From contig JAPTHR010000006.1 of assembly GCA_029228645.1 (NCBI GenBank), forward strand, positions 1 to 64,000: a DNA stretch of 64,000 nt, given 5' to 3'. The notes beneath the pieces were generated by a model that was not told the origin of the DNA, did not search any database, and saw only the letters and a list, made by a program, of their open reading frames with translations. Below, piece by piece: positions 25,659-33,642 of this stretch (within the stretch, counting starts at the first letter, position 1; each line of letters begins with the position of its first letter). A program made the position numbers and the translations under genes. The stretch is from Gammaproteobacteria bacterium Milos-ODIII6. GTDB lineage: Bacteria > Pseudomonadota > Gammaproteobacteria > Chromatiales > Chromatiaceae.

Positions 25659-26846
25659 ATGATCAAACCCATTGGCTCCGAAGAGCTACAACCGCGCTTC
25701 GTGTACGACTCGGATGAGCACGACAAGCTTTCTCACGAAGCTGAATCCCTGCCATCGATCATGATCAGCTCGCAGGCCGCCGGCAACGCGGTCATGATGG
25801 GTGCCGGCTACTTCAGCCCGCTCAAGGGTTTCATGAATGTGGCCGACGCGATGGGTGCTGCCGAGAGCATGACCCTCAGCGACGGCTCCTTCTTCCCGGT
25901 GCCGGTCATGTGCCTGGTCGAGAATGCCGATGCCATCGGCGACGCCAAGCGCATCGCGCTGCGCGATCCGAACGTCGAAGGCAACCCGGTGCTGGCGGTC
26001 ATGGACATCGAGAACATCGAGACCGTTTCCGACGAGCAAATGGCCACCATGACCCAGAAGGTCTACGGTACCGACGATGCCGAGCACCCGGGTGTTGTGG
26101 CGTTCAACGGCCAGGGCCGTAACGCCATCTCCGGTCCGATCCAGGTGCTCAACTTCTCCTACTTCATCACCGATTTCCCGGACACCTTCCGCACCGCGGT
26201 AGAGATCCGTAACGAGATCGCCGAACGTGGCTGGAAAAAGGTCGTTGCGTTCCAGACCCGCAATCCCATGCACCTGGCGCACGAGGAGCTGTGCCACATG
26301 GCGATGGATCGCCTCGGCTGTGATGGCCTGGTCATCCACATGCTGCTGGGCAAGCTGAAGAAGGGCGATATCCCTGCGCCGGTTCGCGATGCGGCCATCC
26401 GCAAGATGGTGGAGCTGTACTTCCCGCCGAACAGCGCCATGGTGACCGGTTACGGTTTCGACATGCTGTACGCCGGTCCGCGTGAGGCCGTGCTGCACGC
26501 CTACTTCCGGCAGAACATGGGCGCCACGCACTTCATCGTCGGCCGTGACCACGCCGGTGTCGGTGATTATTACGGCGCCTTCGACGCACAGACCATCTTC
26601 GACGAGGTGCCGGAAGGTGCGCTCGAGATCGAGATCTTCAAGGCCGACCACACCGCCTGGTCGAAGAAGCTGAACAAGGTCGTCATGATGCGTGAGGCGC
26701 CGGATCACTCGAAGGAGGATTTCATCCTGCTGTCCGGCACCAAGGTGCGTGAGATGCTCGGCCAGGGCATCGCGCCGCCGAAAGAGTTCTCGCGCCCTGA
26801 AGTGGCGCAGATCCTGATTGATTACTATCAGAGCCTGAACGGCTGA
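25659..26846 (+). CDS. sat: Dissimilatory-type (homo-oligomeric) ATP sulfurylase
   Basis: A 395-residue sulfate adenylyltransferase. In sulfur oxidisers it runs from APS plus pyrophosphate to sulfate plus ATP, in reducers the other way. It has the nucleotide-binding motif QTRNPMHLAHE from residue 199, GRDHAG from residue 295, an N-terminal PUA-like domain and a C-terminal SGTKVREML segment. There is no APS-kinase fusion and it is unrelated to CysDN. A strong site (GAGGAGGATCGC) precedes the ATG. It is flanked by its own terminator and no aprAB or cys genes, so it is probably a single-gene unit. With the glycolate oxidase pair it suggests a sulfur-oxidising autotroph (inference). Confidence 0.95.
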   Translation: MIKPIGSEELQPRFVYDSDEHDKLSHEAESLPSIMISSQAAGNAVMMGAGYFSPLKGFMNVADAMGAAESMTLSDGSFFPVPVMCLVENADAIGDAKRIALRDPNVEGNPVLAVMDIENIETVSDEQMATMTQKVYGTDDAEHPGVVAFNGQGRNAISGPIQVLNFSYFITDFPDTFRTAVEIRNEIAERGWKKVVAFQTRNPMHLAHEELCHMAMDRLGCDGLVIHMLLGKLKKGDIPAPVRDAAIRKMVELYFPPNSAMVTGYGFDMLYAGPREAVLHAYFRQNMGATHFIVGRDHAGVGDYYGAFDAQTIFDEVPEGALEIEIFKADHTAWSKKLNKVVMMREAPDHSKEDFILLSGTKVREMLGQGIAPPKEFSRPEVAQILIDYYQSLNG

Positions 26847-26865
26847 CCGCCTTTTTAAGCGGAAC

Positions 26866-26904
26866 AAACCCGCCCCGCGTGCTCGCGGCGGCGGGTTTTT
26901 TTTT
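26866..26904 (+). terminator. Intrinsic terminator after sat
   Basis: AACCCGCC (26867-26874) pairs with GGCGGGTT (26890-26897), with an inner CCGCG/CGCGG pair and a TGCT loop, followed by nine T residues (26896-26904). Strong rho-independent terminator. Confidence 0.93.
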
Positions 26905-26939
26905 GGGATTGGAGCTCGCTTTGCAGGGATTCCGATGCG

Positions 26940-27548
26940 ATGAGCGATGACAGCGAATACGCCTTCGAGCAGCTGCGCGAGGAGCTCGTTTACGACGGTT
27001 TCCTGCGGATCAAACGGCATTGGCTGCAGCATGCGAGTTTCAATGGCGGGCATTGCGAGCCGATCGTGCGCGAGCGTATCGAGGATCTCTCGGCGGTATC
27101 GGTCCTGCTATACGACGCCGGCAGGGACGAGGTGGTCCTCGTGGAGCAGTTCCGGGTCGGCCTGATGGGTGAGTCCGATCCTCCCTGGACCCTGGAGACC
27201 GTTTCCGGTTTCTGCGACCAGGCCCAAGAGGTACCGGAGGAAGTAGCGCGTCGCGAGGTGCTCGAGGAGACCGGTTGCGATCTGGCCGCGCTGATCGAAA
27301 TCGGCAGTTTTTTCGTCAGTCCCGGGATATCGGGGGAGCGGATTCATCTCTACTGCGGGCGTGTGGACGCCAGCACGGCGGGAGGCGTGCACGGCCTGGC
27401 GGAAGAGGGCGAGGAGATCCGTGTGGTGGTCATGCCGCGCGAGGAGGCGGCAGCTGAACTGTTTGGCCGCTTGTGCTCGACCAGTATTCTGATCGCCATG
27501 CAGTGGTTACAGGCGAATCAGGCCCACTTGCGAGATCACTGGGATTGA
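26940..27548 (+). CDS. nudF: Nudix hydrolase, ADP-ribose pyrophosphatase (NudF) type
   Basis: A 202-residue Nudix protein. The Nudix box reads GFCDQAQEVPEEVARREVLE then ETGCDL, with the REVLEETG metal-binding core. The upstream VVLVEQFRVGL segment and downstream FFVSPGISGERIHLYCGRVD are typical of NudF, which splits ADP-ribose into AMP and ribose phosphate. ATG at 26940. Its 3' end overlaps the convergent gene by 13 bases. Confidence 0.9.
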   Translation: MSDDSEYAFEQLREELVYDGFLRIKRHWLQHASFNGGHCEPIVRERIEDLSAVSVLLYDAGRDEVVLVEQFRVGLMGESDPPWTLETVSGFCDQAQEVPEEVARREVLEETGCDLAALIEIGSFFVSPGISGERIHLYCGRVDASTAGGVHGLAEEGEEIRVVVMPREEAAAELFGRLCSTSILIAMQWLQANQAHLRDHWD

Positions 27549-28345
27549 TTCGGCGCGCCCGTTCGTTCGGTCGCCGTGACCCGCACCGATAGCTGGCGTT
27601 GCGAGACGATGCCTGTGCTGGCGCGGTAACCGAGGCCGCTGTCGCGATCACTTCCGCCGCCACCGATGGACCCGATCGGGATCCAATCCCCAAGCCGCCC
27701 GCTCACGACCGTGTCGGCGTCCTGGATGTTGAAATGCCCGGACGCCACTGCCGGCGATTGCGCCTGCTGGTAGACCTCGACTGTCACCCGCTCGCCATGA
27801 CTGCGCGGGAGCACCAGTATGCCGGTGTGGATATCCTTGTATTTCACTTCCAGGTGCTCGCTGATCTCGCTCCCGTTGCGCGAGCGTTCGACCTGGTACA
27901 CCGGCACCGATTGACCGATACGGATCAGTGCCGGGCGGCCATCCAACGTCCGGACACGCTGCAGCATGTCGCCGTCGCTACGGGTGCTGTAGCGGCGCAG
28001 CCGCAGGTTCGCCTGCAAATCGTGTGTGCGCAAACGCACCGACTGGCCTGTGTCGGACAACTCCCGGTCGACGCGTACCTCGACCAGCAGGTTGCGTGGT
28101 GCTCGATCGAGCTCGGAGATCAGCCAGCGCACCTCCTCGAGGCGATCGGGTGAGCTGCGCACGATCAGGCGGTTGCCATAGGCGGTGACGGATCCCCCCT
28201 GGCCGAGCAGTGCGCGCACATGCGGAACGAGGTCGGCGGCCGGCCGCGAGCGGATGTCAAACAGGCTCGCCTCCGGAGCGGCGGCGGGCGCGCCCGACAG
28301 CAGGCAGGCGAGAAGGGCAAGTATGAATAGTGGACTTCGGTTCAT
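27536..28345 (-). CDS. Exported secretin-N/NolW-domain-like protein without a secretin pore
   Basis: A 269-residue protein with a clear signal peptide (PLFILALLACLLSGAPAAA). It then has a segment like the N1/NolW domains of secretins: PHVRALLGQGGSVTAYGNRL, IVRSSPDRLEEVRWLISELD, and PRNLLVEVRVDRE. The C-terminal half is beta-rich with a Gly-rich loop near residue 230 and lacks the secretin barrel. Probably periplasmic or outer-membrane associated. Its ATG overlaps the TGA of the upstream gene by 4 bases, so it is coupled to the qtmA-like gene. The function is unknown. Confidence 0.7.
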   Translation of the reverse strand: MNRSPLFILALLACLLSGAPAAAPEASLFDIRSRPAADLVPHVRALLGQGGSVTAYGNRLIVRSSPDRLEEVRWLISELDRAPRNLLVEVRVDRELSDTGQSVRLRTHDLQANLRLRRYSTRSDGDMLQRVRTLDGRPALIRIGQSVPVYQVERSRNGSEISEHLEVKYKDIHTGILVLPRSHGERVTVEVYQQAQSPAVASGHFNIQDADTVVSGRLGDWIPIGSIGGGGSDRDSGLGYRASTGIVSQRQLSVRVTATERTGAPNQSQ

Positions 28346-29394
28346 CTATCGGAGTGTAGCAGTCGCTCGAACGCATCCAACCAGGGCGCGCGCAGATTTT
28401 GCTCGAGGAAAGGCGATATGTCGGGTGCCGGTGGCGGCTGCGCCAGCCACTGTTCGAGCTGCAGGGCCAGGATGTCTGCATTACCCGGGGGGTAGCGGTA
28501 GGCCTGGGGATATTGCTCAACGTAGCAGAGCGCATCCGGAACCAACGGCGCAGCGCCCGCGGAAACGGCCTCCAGGATGGCCAGACCCTGGAACTCGTGC
28601 TGCGCGGTGCTGATGACGATTTCGGCGCGCGCGAGCCAGTGGCGGTATTCCGGGGCGCTGACCTCCGCATCGACCAGGATCCGGTCTGCCGCGGCGGTCC
28701 GGATCCTGTCGAGGGCCGCCGATGCCGAACGGGGTCGGCGGCCGAGCAACGCCAGCTGGAAAGTGGCGCCGCGTGCGCTCAACAGTTCGATCGCCTCGGC
28801 GAAAACCTCGGGCGCCTTGTCGTACTCCCAGCGGTGATTCCAGAGAATCAGTCTCCCGTTTTTGCCTGCGGGCGCAATTGGCGTCACGGGCACTGGTAGC
28901 AGTCCGGATCGGGGCAGCAGCCGTCTGCCGAGATCCCCGGGACAGTGGTCCGGCAGCATTCGGCAGAGCGTCGTCAGGCCATCCAGGAAACTGTCCCGGT
29001 TCCAGGCGGAATTGAACAGGATCCGATCGGCCGCCAGCGCCGAGAAGAGTTGAACCATTTGCGGATCGATCGAGTCGTGCTGGTCGCGCGAGACCGGATA
29101 GGCGAACTGGTTTTCGTGGAAATACAGCAACGACGGCGTAGCGCACAGGTCCGCCCGGATACCGCGCAGGACAGCCAGATCGACCATCGAGGTGGCGACA
29201 ATGGCGTCCGGTGGTGTGGCGGGCAGACGGTCCAGCCAGGCGATCGGATTGCCGCGGATCCGCCAGCGGAAGTGACGCCCAGGCAGGCTGAACAGCTGCC
29301 ACTCGAAGGGGAGTCGATCGATCAGCCAGTCGCTCCAACTGGCATGGCTATCGGCGTGGTAAGCGGACAGCAGCCAGATCCGCGCCCGACTCAC
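28342..29394 (-). CDS. tRNA-queuosine alpha-mannosyltransferase homologue (DUF3524, GT4-like)
   Basis: A 350-residue glycosyltransferase. The N-terminal DUF3524 domain is recognisable: RARIWLLSAYHADSHASWSD, SLPGRHFRWRIRGNPIAWLD, and LLYFHENQFAYP. The C-terminal half is a GT4-type fold with NHRWEYDKAPEVFAEA and the AQHEFQGLAILEAVSAGAAP nucleotide-sugar loop. The family includes human GTDC1/QTMAN, which mannosylates queuosine in tRNA-Asp. The bacterial activity is inferred. The GTG start (29392-29394) overlaps the TGA of the GNAT gene. Confidence 0.85.
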   Translation of the reverse strand: MSRARIWLLSAYHADSHASWSDWLIDRLPFEWQLFSLPGRHFRWRIRGNPIAWLDRLPATPPDAIVATSMVDLAVLRGIRADLCATPSLLYFHENQFAYPVSRDQHDSIDPQMVQLFSALAADRILFNSAWNRDSFLDGLTTLCRMLPDHCPGDLGRRLLPRSGLLPVPVTPIAPAGKNGRLILWNHRWEYDKAPEVFAEAIELLSARGATFQLALLGRRPRSASAALDRIRTAAADRILVDAEVSAPEYRHWLARAEIVISTAQHEFQGLAILEAVSAGAAPLVPDALCYVEQYPQAYRYPPGNADILALQLEQWLAQPPPAPDISPFLEQNLRAPWLDAFERLLHSDR

Positions 29395-29828
29395 GCCGCC
29401 AGTCCGGTCGTCTTCCACATGCGGCGATGCGCTATCCCTGCATCCTGGAATACCTCTCCCTCGGCGACAAAGCCATGCCTTTGGTAAAAGGATGCCGCGC
29501 TGCATTGGGCATCGAGAAAGACGCGCGGCAGGCCAATGCCGCGTGCCTGCGCGATGAGCCTGCCGAGCAGTGCCGAGCCGATGCCCCGGCCACGCAAGGG
29601 GGCACGCACCGCTATCCGTCCGATATGGCCGTCCGGGAGAAGGCGACCGGTAGCGGCCGGTTCCCCCGTCGGCATTCGGGCGAGCAGGTGAAAAGCGAGC
29701 GGGTCATGGGCGTCCTCCTCGAGCGACGCTGGGACACCCTGTTCCTGCACGAAAACCTCGAACCGGATCGAAAGCAGGATCCGGCGCGAGGTGTGCCAGT
29801 CGACCGGCCGGATATCCAGGTCAGTCAT
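29391..29828 (-). CDS. GNAT-family N-acetyltransferase
   Basis: A 145-residue acetyltransferase. The acetyl-CoA-binding motif is IGRIAVRAPLRGRGIGSALL, and the C-terminal VFLDAQCSAASFYQRHGFVA is characteristic of the ElaA/YjcF-like group (LSIRFEVFVQEQGVP near the N-terminus). The substrate is not known. It overlaps the upstream roxA-like gene by 8 bases and the downstream glycosyltransferase by 4, forming a tight four-gene minus-strand operon (30981 down to 27536). Confidence 0.88.
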   Translation of the reverse strand: MTDLDIRPVDWHTSRRILLSIRFEVFVQEQGVPASLEEDAHDPLAFHLLARMPTGEPAATGRLLPDGHIGRIAVRAPLRGRGIGSALLGRLIAQARGIGLPRVFLDAQCSAASFYQRHGFVAEGEVFQDAGIAHRRMWKTTGLAA

Positions 29829-30981
29829 CGGGCTGCAGCCACCCGAGCCGTAGCAGATCCAGGATCACCTCCCGCAGACCGGGGGGGTTCGATTCCGCGA
29901 GCATCGCATGCCGCAGGCGGCGCGATTGACAGGCGTATTCGAGGGTTGCCTGGAACGCGACGGGGTACTCGAGCGCCTGTCCCTGCGCACACAGTGCGAG
30001 ACGATCTTCGCTGATCCGGAGCATGGCGAAACGGGCCCAGGGGTGACGCCGCAGGGTGAGCCGGCCTTGCGCCCACATATCGAAGGTGCGTTGCATATCG
30101 GATTGCTCGAGCGCTATCTCGAAATCGGGTTTGGGTTCGGTCAGCTGGCACCCGACCCAACGCCGAAAATGGACGTCATCGGCCGGCAGGGCGTTGGCCA
30201 TGACGGCACGGACGTGATCCAGGTCACGGCCGGACAGAAGTGACGGGTTCGCGGTGCCTGCATCGACCTGATCGTGCAGTTGGGCCCGTCCGGTCGATGG
30301 CAGTCGTTCCAGCCATCCGGCCAGGAGTTCCGCATCGGACAAACCGCGCATGCCCACCGACCAGGTCATGCATTCGCCCTCGGCCGTGCCCCAATGGGCA
30401 ACCCCGGGTGGCAGATAGAGCATATCCCCGGGCTGCAGGGTCATGTCGCTGTCGGTGTGAAATTCGCGCAACACGCGCAACGGGCAATCCGGCAGCAGAT
30501 CGGCCTCACAAAAGCGCTGCTCACTGATCCGCCAGCGGCGTTCACCCCAGGCCTGCAGGAGGAATACGTCGTAGTTATCGGTATGTGGGCCAACGCCACC
30601 CTGGTCGCTGGCATAACTGATCATGATGTCGTCGAGGCGCCAGTCCGGCACGAAATCGAAGGCGTCCAGCAGCGCCGCCACCTGCGGCACGTGTTTGTCG
30701 ACATCCTGCACCAGCAGTGTCCAGTGGGAGGCCGGGAGGCGGGAAAAATCGTCGGCTTCGAAGGGGCCGTGCCGGAGTTCCCACCGGTTACCCTGGCGTT
30801 CACAGATCAGTCTCGATTCGACGTCCTCTTCACAGGCGAGTCCCGCCAGCTCGTCCGGGGTCAGCTCGAAGCAGTCGGGAGGGATCGCCTGGCGGAGGAG
30901 TACGGGTCTCTTCTGCCAGAATTCATCCAGGAACCGTTGCCGGCTGATCGAATCGGTAAACTGAAGTACGGCTGATCCCAA
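29821..30981 (-). CDS. roxA: JmjC-type ribosomal oxygenase RoxA (YcfD-like)
   Basis: A 386-residue 2-oxoglutarate/Fe(II) oxygenase. E. coli YcfD hydroxylates Arg81 of ribosomal protein L16. The match is clear: FLDEFWQKRPVLLRQ, ELTPDELAGLACEEDVESRL, VPDWRLDDIMISYAS; the metal ligands are His/Asp in GPHTDNYDVF and His in PPGVAHWG; a C-terminal winged-helix region follows. I chose TTG at 30979-30981 because CGGGAG lies 7 bases upstream and it matches the family start. The open frame continues to an ATG at 31044 but without a ribosome site. Confidence 0.9.
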   Translation of the reverse strand: MGSAVLQFTDSISRQRFLDEFWQKRPVLLRQAIPPDCFELTPDELAGLACEEDVESRLICERQGNRWELRHGPFEADDFSRLPASHWTLLVQDVDKHVPQVAALLDAFDFVPDWRLDDIMISYASDQGGVGPHTDNYDVFLLQAWGERRWRISEQRFCEADLLPDCPLRVLREFHTDSDMTLQPGDMLYLPPGVAHWGTAEGECMTWSVGMRGLSDAELLAGWLERLPSTGRAQLHDQVDAGTANPSLLSGRDLDHVRAVMANALPADDVHFRRWVGCQLTEPKPDFEIALEQSDMQRTFDMWAQGRLTLRRHPWARFAMLRISEDRLALCAQGQALEYPVAFQATLEYACQSRRLRHAMLAESNPPGLREVILDLLRLGWLQPDD

Positions 30982-31063
30982 GTCAAAACTCCCGATAGGG
31001 GAAACACAGGCTTTCGTCGCTATTTGAAGACAGAGAATATCCAAACTTATATAAGAAAAGGGC

Positions 31064-31092
31064 TTGAACTTATGTAGATGTCTCGGTCTAAT
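31064..31092 (+). promoter_or_regulatory. Sigma-70 promoter for the first OmpA-family gene
   Basis: TTGAAC (31064-31069), a 17-base spacer and TCTAAT (31087-31092) give a good promoter about 90 bases before the gene, allowing a leader of roughly 84 bases. The preceding roxA-like gene is divergent. Confidence 0.65.
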
Positions 31093-31182
31093 GCGCGGTC
31101 AACGGCCTATCTGGCGCAATCGGAGCGGTCGGTCCACGATGTTTAGAAGATCACACACCCAATGTGGGAGGGATTATTGATC

Positions 31183-31950
31183 ATGAACCTGAATAAGAAT
31201 TTCGGCGCGGCTCTGGCACCTCTTGGCCTGGCAGTCAGTCTTGCCCTCGGTGGCGTCGGTGCGGCGAATGCCTCTTCGCACGGCGGCATGTCTTTTGGCC
31301 CGTATCTCGACGATGCCAGCGGCAGCGTGGTGACCAACGGCTCTGGCGAGTGCTGGAAGACCGTTGGTGGTCTGACTGGCGCCATGGCGAATTGCGGTGA
31401 CGCGATGCCTTCCATGGACGCCGACGGTGACGGCGTTGCGGATGACATGGACAAGTGCCCCGGCACGCCCAAGGGTGTCAAGGTCGACGCGACCGGTTGC
31501 GCGCTGGACAGCGATGGTGACGGCGTCCTCGATTCCGCTGACCGCTGCCCGGGTACCCCCAAGGGCACCAAGGTCGATGCGACCGGTTGCATGGTGCCGA
31601 TGGCTGCAGCGCCCGCTGCCGCAGCCAAGTCGGTTGTCGATCGCTTTGATTTCGACAGCTCCATGCTGAAGGGCGCCATGATGTCCATGCTGGACAGCCT
31701 GGCTGGCGCGCTGAAGTCCACCCCGGCAGACGAGTCCCTCGAGATCGTGGGTCACACCGACTCCACCGGCCCGGACGCCTACAACCAGAAGCTTTCTGAG
31801 CGTCGCGCCCAGTCTGTTGCTGACTATCTCGCCGGCAAGGGTGTCTCCAACATGTCCATCAAGGGCATGGGTGAGTCCAGCCCGGCGGCTGACAACGGCA
31901 CCCGTGAGGGTCGTTCGATGAACCGTCGTGTCGAGATCATGACCAAGTAA
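31183..31950 (+). CDS. OmpA-family protein with TSP3-type calcium repeats (paralogue 1)
   Basis: A 255-residue outer-membrane or periplasmic protein. The signal peptide (LAPLGLAVSLALGGVGAANA) is followed by a short N-domain with SGECWKTVGG. Two thrombospondin-3-like calcium repeats follow (DADGDGVADDMDKCPGTPKG and DSDGDGVLDSADRCPGTPKG). The C-terminal peptidoglycan-binding OmpA domain has VGHTDSTGPDAYNQKLSERR and NRRVEIMTK. No eight-stranded barrel is present. The ATG at 31183 follows GGGAGGGA; an in-frame ATG at 31162 sits before that site and is less likely. It has its own promoter and terminator and is duplicated in tandem. Confidence 0.9.
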   Translation: MNLNKNFGAALAPLGLAVSLALGGVGAANASSHGGMSFGPYLDDASGSVVTNGSGECWKTVGGLTGAMANCGDAMPSMDADGDGVADDMDKCPGTPKGVKVDATGCALDSDGDGVLDSADRCPGTPKGTKVDATGCMVPMAAAPAAAAKSVVDRFDFDSSMLKGAMMSMLDSLAGALKSTPADESLEIVGHTDSTGPDAYNQKLSERRAQSVADYLAGKGVSNMSIKGMGESSPAADNGTREGRSMNRRVEIMTK

Positions 31951-31974
31951 GTCGGGTCCAACCGACTTGCCAGG

Positions 31975-32001
31975 AACCGCGGCTTCGGCCGCGGTTTTTT
32001 T
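31975..32001 (+). terminator. Intrinsic terminator after OmpA paralogue 1
   Basis: AACCGCGGC-ttcg-GCCGCGGTT (31975-31996), a 9-bp stem with an UUCG tetraloop, followed by T residues to 32001. Strong. Confidence 0.95.
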
Positions 32002-32224
32002 ATGCCTCAATCCGGCCATCGGGTTGGAGCGACTGCTTTACCGGGTATCCGGAGATCTTTCCCCCGCATTGGCCAGAGCTGGCGTGTCCAGATGCTGGAA
32101 AGTGACTCCGTGCTGTCTGCCGTGGTCTCAAAGAGAGAAATAACGGGGTGACCCGTTTCCGAACCGGCTGGCGACAGTCGGCCGGCAAGGTTTATGTAGT
32201 TCTCAAACCAATCGGGAGTAAAAA

Positions 32225-32995
32225 GTGATTAAGAAGTTCAACAAGAGCGCAGCTGCCGCTCTGGCTCCGGTCAGCCTCGCGGTGAGCCTGGCCCTGGTGG
32301 GTGTGGGTGCAGTCAATGCTGGCTCGCATGGCGGTGCATCTTTCGGACCGTACCTCAACGACGCCAGCGGTGCGGTCGTGACCACCGGTGCTGGCGAGTG
32401 CTGGGACACGACCGGGGGCATCGATATGCCGATGTCCCAGTGCGGCGACGTGATGCCCGTCAAAGATACCGATGGCGATGGGGTGGCAGACGACAAAGAC
32501 AAGTGTCCCGCGACGCCCAGCGGCGTCAAAGTGAACGCCTCTGGCTGTCCGCTTGATAGCGATGCTGACGGCGTAGTCGATTCCGCTGACCGTTGTCCGG
32601 GTACTCCCAGGGGTGCCAAGGTGGATGCGAGCGGTTGCGTGATTCCCAAGGCCGTGCCGATGGCGCCGGCGAAGACCACTCTGGATCGTTTCGAGTTCGA
32701 TAGCGCACAGCTCAAGAATGCCATGAAGGCGACACTCGATCGCGTTGTCGGGATTCTGGAGTCGACGCCGGCCGATGAGTCTCTGGAGATCGTAGGTCAT
32801 ACCGATGCGACAGGCCCGGACGTTTACAACCAGAGGCTGTCCGAGCGTCGCGCCCAGTCGGTGGCCGACTACCTGGCAGGTAAAGGCTTGAGCAACCTGT
32901 CGATCAGGGGCATGGGCGAGGGCGAGCCGGTAGGCGACAACGCCACGCGCGATGGCCGCGCATCCAATCGCCGGGTGGACATATCCATCAAGTAA
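32225..32995 (+). CDS. OmpA-family protein with TSP3-type calcium repeats (paralogue 2)
   Basis: A 256-residue paralogue of the preceding gene, colinear throughout: a signal peptide (LAPVSLAVSLALVGVGAVNA), SFGPYLNDASGAVVTTGAGE then CWDTTGG, two calcium repeats (DTDGDGVADDKDKCPATPSG, DSDADGVVDSADRCPGTPRG), and the OmpA C-domain (VGHTDATGPDVYNQRLSERR). It starts at GTG 32225 behind CGGGAG. A 274-base gap with a terminator separates the two, so they are separate units; no strong promoter is visible in that gap. Differential regulation of near-identical products is plausible. Confidence 0.9.
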   Translation: MIKKFNKSAAAALAPVSLAVSLALVGVGAVNAGSHGGASFGPYLNDASGAVVTTGAGECWDTTGGIDMPMSQCGDVMPVKDTDGDGVADDKDKCPATPSGVKVNASGCPLDSDADGVVDSADRCPGTPRGAKVDASGCVIPKAVPMAPAKTTLDRFEFDSAQLKNAMKATLDRVVGILESTPADESLEIVGHTDATGPDVYNQRLSERRAQSVADYLAGKGLSNLSIRGMGEGEPVGDNATRDGRASNRRVDISIK

Positions 32996-33016
32996 AGCGG
33001 GTCCAGGCGACTCGCG

Positions 33017-33046
33017 AAAAAACCGCGGCCCCGGCCGCGGTTTTTT
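33017..33046. terminator. Bidirectional intrinsic terminator after OmpA paralogue 2
   Basis: AAAAAACCGCGGCC (33017-33030) pairs with GGCCGCGGTTTTTT (33033-33046). T-runs occur on both strands, so it can end the OmpA gene and also the small minus-strand gene that stops at 33071. Confidence 0.93.
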
Positions 33047-33070
33047 CGGTGGTTCAGGAGCGCTCTGTTA

Positions 33071-33241
33071 TCAGTTGCTCAGTCCCAGAGCGAGAACATA
33101 CAGCGCGACTGCCAGGGAGAAGAGCGCAAGCTCGGCGAAGGAGCCGTTTCCGCGCCGATGACCACGGGTATCGGTTTTCATGATTTCCGGGACCAGTCCC
33201 CTGACCTGATCCCGCATAAAGTAGTGTTTGTCGATGTGCAT
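33071..33241 (-). CDS. Small membrane protein, 56 residues, unrecognised
   Basis: Reading leftwards from ATG at 33239-33241, this frame gives MHIDKHYFMRDQVRGLVPEI, a polar and basic stretch (MKTDTRGHRRGNGSF), then a hydrophobic helix (AELALFSLAVALYVLALGL) and a stop at 33071-33073. AAGGAGA sits seven bases before the ATG, an excellent ribosome site. A bidirectional terminator lies just beyond the stop. Gene-like on all these counts but too short for usual calling limits. It is probably a single-pass inner-membrane protein with the N-terminus inside. The function is unknown. Confidence 0.65.
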   Translation of the reverse strand: MHIDKHYFMRDQVRGLVPEIMKTDTRGHRRGNGSFAELALFSLAVALYVLALGLSN

Positions 33242-33442
33242 GCCGGGGTCTCCTTAAGGATCGTTTGTTCTTTGGTGGTTCTCCGTCAATGTAGGCAAAA
33301 AAAGAGAACAAAGCAAGAACGTTTTTTTGGTAATCGGATTCCTTTGCTAGGCGATACTCAAAGGCGCTCAATCGAGAACAGGGTGCCTGTCGGCAAACCG
33401 GGCTTTTATCGGGCTGGCTGGAATAAAGTCTTGGAAGCTTGA

Positions 33443-33471
33443 TTGACCGGGGGCGGGCGAGGGACTAGAAT
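33443..33471 (+). promoter_or_regulatory. Strong sigma-70 promoter of the rimP-nusA-infB operon
   Basis: TTGACC (33443-33448), a 17-base spacer and TAGAAT (33466-33471) form a near-consensus promoter, predicting a start at about 33478. It lies about 190 bases upstream of rimP, with two terminator-like structures in between. Confidence 0.75.
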
Positions 33472-33478
33472 TCCGGGC

Positions 33479-33571
33479 GCTCAAGACCTGCACACAGGCA
33501 GGTCAAGTCGGCGGCGCGGCGTGGCTGTAGTCCATGCGCACCTAGGCGAACCCCTGGCAAGGGGTTTTTTT
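33479..33571 (+). ncRNA. Candidate small leader RNA upstream of rimP
   Basis: Between the promoter at 33443-33471 and a complete intrinsic terminator (AACCCC-tggcaa-GGGGTT, 33549-33566, with T-run to 33571) lies a 93-base unit with a 7-bp hairpin GACCTGC-acacag-GCAGGTC (33485-33504) and no reading frame of note. It could be a terminated leader or a small RNA. Many gammaproteobacteria have a tRNA here, but I find no tRNA fold. It covers much of the 416-base gene-free gap at 33242-33657; the remainder (33242-33442) shows only AT-rich sequence with inverted gttcttt/aaagaac-like motifs. Confidence 0.45.
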
Positions 33572-33620
33572 GTATTCTGAATCGTCCGGTTTGCGTGCGC
33601 GCCGGGCGGTTTTACAGGAA

Positions 33621-33642
33621 ATGGGCCTAAGGCCCATTTTTT
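33621..33642 (+). terminator. Terminator-like hairpin of the rimP leader
   Basis: ATGGGCC-taa-GGCCCAT followed by TTTTTT ends 16 bases before the rimP ATG with no promoter after it, so transcription must pass it. This matches the known rimP-leader motif type, in which a terminator-like stem immediately precedes rimP and probably couples expression to NusA or related factors. Confidence 0.7.

Noticed and set aside
33270-33330. LexA-type operator from repeated gttctttg/gagaacaaag motifs
   Set aside because: Spacing and sequence do not fit CTG-N10-CAG; left as unexplained AT-rich sequence.
33472-33571. A tRNA gene upstream of rimP, as in many gammaproteobacteria
   Set aside because: No T-loop GTTCRANNC or acceptor pairing was found on either strand.
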